From Mercurialis annua (Eukaryota; Streptophyta; Magnoliopsida; Malpighiales; Euphorbiaceae), in contig NC_065571.1 in assembly GCF_937616625.2 (NCBI RefSeq), positions 10,108,501-10,172,500 of the forward strand: DNA of 64,000 nt, written 5' to 3'. The position numbers were made by a program, and so were the translations under genes. Shown piece by piece: positions 58,694 to 64,000 of the stretch. Each line of letters opens with the position of its first letter. Position 1 is the stretch's first letter. Below the pieces are notes generated by a model. The model saw nothing but the letters and a program-made list of their open reading frames with translations, was not told the origin of the DNA and did no database searches.

Positions 58694-61062
58694 CTAGTCG
58701 TAAACCCGCGCATCTGCGCGAAATCTATTTATATGTAATTGAGATGATACGTTTTTTTAAAAATCATACAAATAATGCTAATAAATAAAATAGAATAAAG
58801 AAATAATATATTTTTAAATTTATTCTATCGAAACTGTAACTTTTTCTCTTCAATTACTTTTTTTTTGTTTCCGCAAAAATTTCTCTATTGTTATTTGTTA
58901 TGAAAAAATATGGATCAAGTAATATGATTTGCAACACTTCATGATTTCATACTAATTTGCTAACGAAGCTCAACAAAACTTTAAAGAATAATATGTAAAG
59001 TATTTAAAAACAAATTATAAAGCGAAATAGTACATTTGTAATGTTATTAACCGAAAATTAAAGGTTAGCAAAAAGATTAAGAAATTTAATAGAGGACGAC
59101 ATATCACCTTAAACGTTAGAGGAAAGTCTATATTGTTAATTCAGGATGACCTTAAACGTTAGAGGAAACTCTATCAGATATTATTAGAAGGTAAAATATT
59201 GACTTACATATTTCTTGATTTGTAAAAGACGACATATCATTATCCACAACATTACTATATATCACTGAAGTATTTCTCCATTGAAGTGCGAATTGATCAC
59301 TCACACAAAAACCTTTATCATTAAAGAAAACAATGGTTTAGAAATAGTTTAAAACTCAAACCGAGAAGATGAAAGTTCATAATAGTTACCTAAAATCAAA
59401 GTATAAGGTGGTCATAAATTAACAAATCAAACTCAAAGTTCAAATTAGTTATTTGAAAATCAAAGTTTAAGGTGAACCTGAATTAGCAATATAAAGAAAA
59501 AAAACGTCCTGAAAATCAAAATATAATCCTGAATATGAAACACTTCAAAATTCGGAATAATTTTATGATTATAATATGAGGTATTGAATTAGCGTTATAA
59601 AGAAAAAAATGGATGAAAATTGACAAAATTTCAAACCTAAAAGATGATACTCTTCGAAGTACAAATTAGTTACCTGCAAATCAATGAAACAAAAAAAACT
59701 TATTAGAATAAAACTTAGAACACAGAGAATAAAAAATAAACAAAGATACGAAGAAAACGATACTAACATAACATACAACTCTGTTAAATTCAAAAGTTTT
59801 ACCTGCTTCAAAATTTTATTATGGAGTTTAAAGGTTGATGCAAGTTCGGAAGCTAATCACCAGCTGCTACCATAAATTGAATTGACATAAAGTAATAAAG
59901 ATGCTAAGCACAGTTGATATATTTTGTTTTTCTTTTGGGTTTAAGAAGTTAATATAAATTAGACACTTAACCACTTAAGTGATTGCTAAATCCACGATTT
60001 GTAAGCAGTAAAAATAAGAAATTTTATACCAGAAAATATTTATTTTTGTTTTTTAATGATTTAACTTTTGTGTTTTGTCACATTAAATATTTGTGTGTGG
60101 TCTGATTATTTTACGCTTGATAATAAAATTATGTTATTTTTCTATTATAAATATTAATCCGTTTTTGCATATTATGCTTTTTATAGACATTTTTGAACTG
60201 TTTTCGGTTTGTGATTAAATCTTTTATTGTGAGACAGCATGCAAAAATTTGGTTTTATTTTGATTAATTTTTTTTTAATCTTATATACATGACTCTCATG
60301 TTGGCAAAAAAATCGATTTGATTCGAATTTGGCTATTAAAGGAACACAATTTGTCAAAACGGGTTATATTTCCAATTTTGAAAAGTTTGGTTATAACTAA
60401 CAAAAAGCGTATACGTTTGATATTTTTATAGGTCTGGCTTTATAAAAATGTAGTTTAAACATATTGGAAAAATAGTTCAAAATATATTAATTGGTATAAA
60501 TTTTATTAAAATATCACCTGATGTTATTAATTAATTTTTTAGCAAAAAAAACATAAAGCAAAAGCTTTACTCACATAATAAGTATAAAATAAGATTAACT
60601 CTGATAAGAAATTTTTCGTTCGTTCATTAAATTATAAGATGTTGGAGTAAAAATTAAAACTTGTATTTAGAGATTAAGCTCACAAAGTTGCACGTGAATA
60701 TTGTCAAAATGATCGATTTCTATTAATATTAATGAATTATAAAGAGACATGCATCTTCTAACTTCACTGATGCCGAAAATAGTTAGGAATAATTGAATGA
60801 TTGTTATTAATAAATCAAATTAATAAGAGATTTTTTTTAATAAAATGAGTAGTTTATATAAGTTGAAAACTATTTAAAGAGATAAATTTAAATTTAGTAG
60901 TTTAGATAAAGTGGGAACTCATGAGAATTTTTTATTTGGTGAGAATTAATGAGAGTGCTCTATTTTATACGAATCAATGAGAGAGCTCTATTTTGTAGGA
61001 ATCAATGAGAGGGCTCGGTTGGTCCTCTCAATTATATAAGTATATAGATATAGATATATAGA
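58694..61062 (-). mobile_element. Helitron 6 of the array (2.4 kb)
   Basis: The 3' hairpin is CGCGCAGATGCGCG before GGTTTACGACTAG. The 5' terminus TCTATATATCTATATCTATA (minus strand from 61062) is intact and touches the next element. The subterminal block ATTGATTC(C/T)(C/T)A is repeated three times. No coding region. Confidence 0.78.
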
Positions 61063-62363
61063 TTAGTCGTAATCCCGCGCATTTGCGCGGCTCAATTTAT
61101 ATACAATTTAAATTATAATTATTTTTTTCAAAAAATAAATTAATAATTTCTAAAACTAAAAATTTTAATGTGTAAACTTATAAGAAAATAAAAATATAAT
61201 TTAATAATTTAAATGATGAATTGTCTCTACATTTTATATTTTTAACTATTTTTTTATCAAAATTTTATCTTTATTTCTTCAATAATTTTCTTCTGATAAT
61301 TTCATCAAAAACCACATTTATTTTTCACTTTTTACATTTAATAGGAGTCTAAGTTAAAAAATACACAAATTTGTTAGTAAGAAACTAATTAATTGTAACA
61401 CAGACTTGATAGGACTCTAATTGAAAAGTTTGATTTCAATACTAAAAACTAAACCTATAAATACAATAATTCTAATTAAATGTATTGTGACAGGCTTATA
61501 ATTAATCTGCTTATAAAACTCTTTGTTGATCATATTAGGACCCAAAAAAAACACAGATATGTTATTTATTGAAATATAAAAATTAGATAAAAATACAAAT
61601 CTAAAGTCTTTTAAAAATATAAAATACACTGCAAGTTGATTAAGGTTCCTTGATATTGGTCGAAGTATAGATACTAAACAACTGAAGACATAATCATGGT
61701 ACAAATAGCTAAATGATAAAAACAATTGATTTACAAAATATAAATTCTGCAATAGATTTCATGAGTCCATCACTCCTTCTAACTCAGAAAATACAAACCT
61801 GCAGTATGAAAAACAATTAATAACAACGTTGATCACTTCCTTAAAAAAAACAACATTAATGATCATCTAATAATATATACAATAATTATAAAAAAGAAAA
61901 TAAATACAATATAATAATTCAACAAATTATTGCAAGGTATTATCAAAGCATCAATAGATCCTTAGAAAATTAAACTTACATTTGCTGCCTGCATATAAAA
62001 TTGGGACGGCTTAAAATCCAAAGAGGAGAGTAAATAGATGATATTGATATAGGTTATGTTGATTATGAGTTTGATATAAATTAGAAGTCATACTTCGATG
62101 ATATATATAGTGTATGTGCATAAGGAGTTTGGTATAGATTGAAAGTCATACAAAAATATTAGTTAAATTAATTAAATTAAAATACGTATTTTAAAAATAG
62201 TGGGAACTAATGATATTGCTTTATTTGGTGAGAATGAATGAGAGAGCTTCTTTTGGTGAGATTGAATGAGAGGGCTTCTTTTGGTGAGATTGAATAAGAG
62301 GGCTCCGTTGGTCCTCTCAATTATATAAGTATATAGATAGATAGATATAGATATAGATATAGA
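61063..62363 (-). mobile_element. Helitron 7 of the array (1.3 kb)
   Basis: The 3' hairpin is CCGCGCAAATGCGCGG then GATTACGACTAA, so the terminal G of CTAG has become A, which still fits CTRR. The 5' terminus TCTATATCTATATCTATATC is followed on + by T (62364). This is the right end of the array. Confidence 0.75.
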
Positions 62364-63006
62364 TTTTATTTGGAAGCCTGTAGCCCCTATGTATTTGATT
62401 TTGGTCTGATGCAGCATTTCTTTTCTTTCTATTGTTTATATTTAAATCTAAAAATTATCCGAAAAAGAGATATTTTTTGTAATTTATATTTATTTTTCTT
62501 TAATTTTTTTACTTTTAAATCAATCCAACAATAGATTCTTTTGTTTTGCATCTTTAATAACTTTTCTTACTAAGTTTTACTTTTGAATTTGAGTAAAGGA
62601 CCATCGAGTCTTGAATTTATAAATCAAGCTTATATAAATTGAATTTATGTTATTTTCAAATTTATTGATTTGTATTCTTTAAAACAAAATTAATTATATC
62701 TATTTTTGTATTATAAGAAAGCATGAGAATAATTATTAAAATATTTTCATTTAATATATTATACTAGTTTTAATATATTTTATTTAATATTTTAATACCT
62801 TTGATTCTAATTCTAGTTTTATTTTACATATTTTGAGAAAATGTAAAAGTAAATTTAATTAAATTTATTTTAAAAATTAATAAACCAAATTATTATAGCA
62901 AATTAAATTTAATTGAGTAAATAGTCAATCAAATCTTTAAATTTGTGATTCAGGGTCAAACAATTGAGTTATTTGATCAATTAAGAATAATACTCTCTCT
63001 TTTTGT
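62364..63006. other. AT-rich intergenic DNA
   Basis: No gene or bounded element was seen. Confidence 0.55.
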
Positions 63007-63656
63007 GGGTGTTTGGTTCAATTTTTTGGTGGAACTTTTAGCTTTTACTTTTCAAAAAGCTCCACTAAAATGTTTGGTGAGAATTTTCTAAAAGCTTTTT
63101 TGAGCTTTTTGAACCTCCAACAGCTGCTTTTTGAAAAGCTCCGTTGTGGAGCTTTTTGCCAACAGCTGATAGCTTTTTCAATATTTTTAATTATTTAAAC
63201 AAAACTACCCCTATTAAAATGTATTGTTTTTTAGTATATATATAGTTTTTTAAATTATTTTTAAATACTCTAATCATTTTTAAATTATCTAATCTTATTT
63301 ATTTATATTAACAAATCTATAACTTAATTATTTTTTAAAATAAATCATAATTTTATCAAAAAATATATTTAAATAAGTTTAAACTAACGTTCCATATTAT
63401 AAAAAAATAATTTTTAATATTTTTATTGAATATTATATAATATAATATATTTATAAATTAATAAATAAAAATAAAAATTATGCCCTTTACGGTCATTTTA
63501 TATATAAACAGCAACAGCTAATCAAATCTCGCCAAACACGTATGGTCTATCAGCTATCAGCTACCAACCAACAGCTAACAGCTATCAGCAACAGCTAACA
63601 GCTAGCAGCAACAGCTAACAGCTAGCAGTTATAAGAAACAGCTGAACCAAACAGGC
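63007..63656. mobile_element. hAT-like MITE (650 bp)
   Basis: Left end GGGTGTTTGGTTCA, right end (reverse complement) GCCTGTTTGGTTCA. Flanks CTTTTTGT (62999-63006) and CTTTATGT (63657-63664) agree at 7 of 8 positions. Near the right end (about 63535-63635) there is a tandem AGCAACAGCTAACAGCT-type repeat. Confidence 0.7.
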
Positions 63657-63798
63657 CTTTATGTCAATTAAGTATAATATTACATTATCAAGAAATTTAA
63701 GACTGAGATGATCCAAGTTTGTCGACCTGAAAATAGAGAGTATTGTTATTTGTTCTCTATAGACACAAAATAGAAAGTATTGTCCTTAATTAATTAAA

Positions 63799-64000
63799 AG
63801 GGTTAATTCTTAAAAAAATCACGAACTTCACACGAAGTTTCATTTTAATCATGAACTTTAAAAGTTATCATTTAAAGGCACGAACTTTCATTTTGTTTCA
63901 AATCTATCGCCAAAGTAAAATCCGGTGTATTTTATCGAACCAAAAATTCCTAATCCTATATACTCTAACTAAAAGATAATAAGATTTAATGTCGATTTAT
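63799..64000. mobile_element. MITE family D relative, cut by window edge
   Basis: GGGTTAATTCTTAAAAAAAT followed by ACGAACTTCACACGAAGTTT is homologous to one arm of the element at 45958-46273. The partner arm is not within the window. Confidence 0.5.

Noticed and set aside
44287..62363. Rep/helicase gene expected for an autonomous Helitron
   Set aside because: No long frame and no helicase motif on either strand; all units appear non-autonomous.
1..64000. tRNA, rRNA or snoRNA genes
   Set aside because: No cloverleaf with A and B boxes and no rRNA-like stretch was recognised by eye; a dedicated scan could change this.

Overview
The window is nuclear DNA of a flowering plant, almost certainly a eudicot. 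It is very AT-rich, it has spliced genes with GT..AG introns, and it is full of plant-type transposable elements. Order and genus cannot be read from it. Three host genes are recognisable, all on the + strand: the last exon of a gibberellin 2-oxidase (GA2ox8-like, 741-1299, the rest lies off the left edge), an intact NDR1 immune-signalling gene (28036-28668), and an intact nine-coding-exon GONST1-type Golgi GDP-sugar transporter (39926-43957). They are unrelated in function. Everything else is repeat-derived.

Region by region. 1-1299: GA2ox intron and terminal exon. 1300-9400: AT-rich spacer with a possible old LTR and a run of small terminal-inverted-repeat (TIR) elements: two Harbinger-like MITEs, two copies of a Mutator-like MITE family with 9-bp target-site duplications (TSDs), and a 2.2-kb non-autonomous element. 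9405-14073: a TIR element split by a one-LTR, gag-only Ty3/Gypsy element on the minus strand. 14174-18324: another Mutator-like element and a 2.5-kb solo LTR. 18330-24165: degenerate repeats and a 3.9-kb relative of the 2.2-kb element. 24166-28026: a duplicated NDR1 5' flank; the first copy is cut off where an LTR fragment carrying a tandem array begins. 28756-30517: a 1.76-kb element, 87 bp after the NDR1 stop, whose inverted arms are built from about 17 consecutive hairpins. 30518-38300: AT-rich DNA with more Mutator-like MITEs, a Gypsy-like LTR remnant and an hAT MITE. 38312-43957: GONST1. 44287-62363: seven Helitrons head-to-tail on the minus strand, one of them holding a 3.6-kb solo LTR. 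62364-64000: an hAT-like MITE and the edge of another element.

The strongest unusual signals are: (1) the hairpin-stack element beside NDR1; (2) arrays inside giant LTRs in which a conserved core sits between unit-specific arms that are complementary to each other, so the pairing is kept while the sequence changes; (3) the seven-unit Helitron array, whose terminal hairpins carry paired substitutions; and (4) several element families with TSDs that can be read directly from the sequence. No transposase, helicase, reverse transcriptase or integrase coding region was found, so all elements here appear non-autonomous or remnant. Family assignments rest on termini, TSD lengths and recognisable motifs only; no database search was possible.
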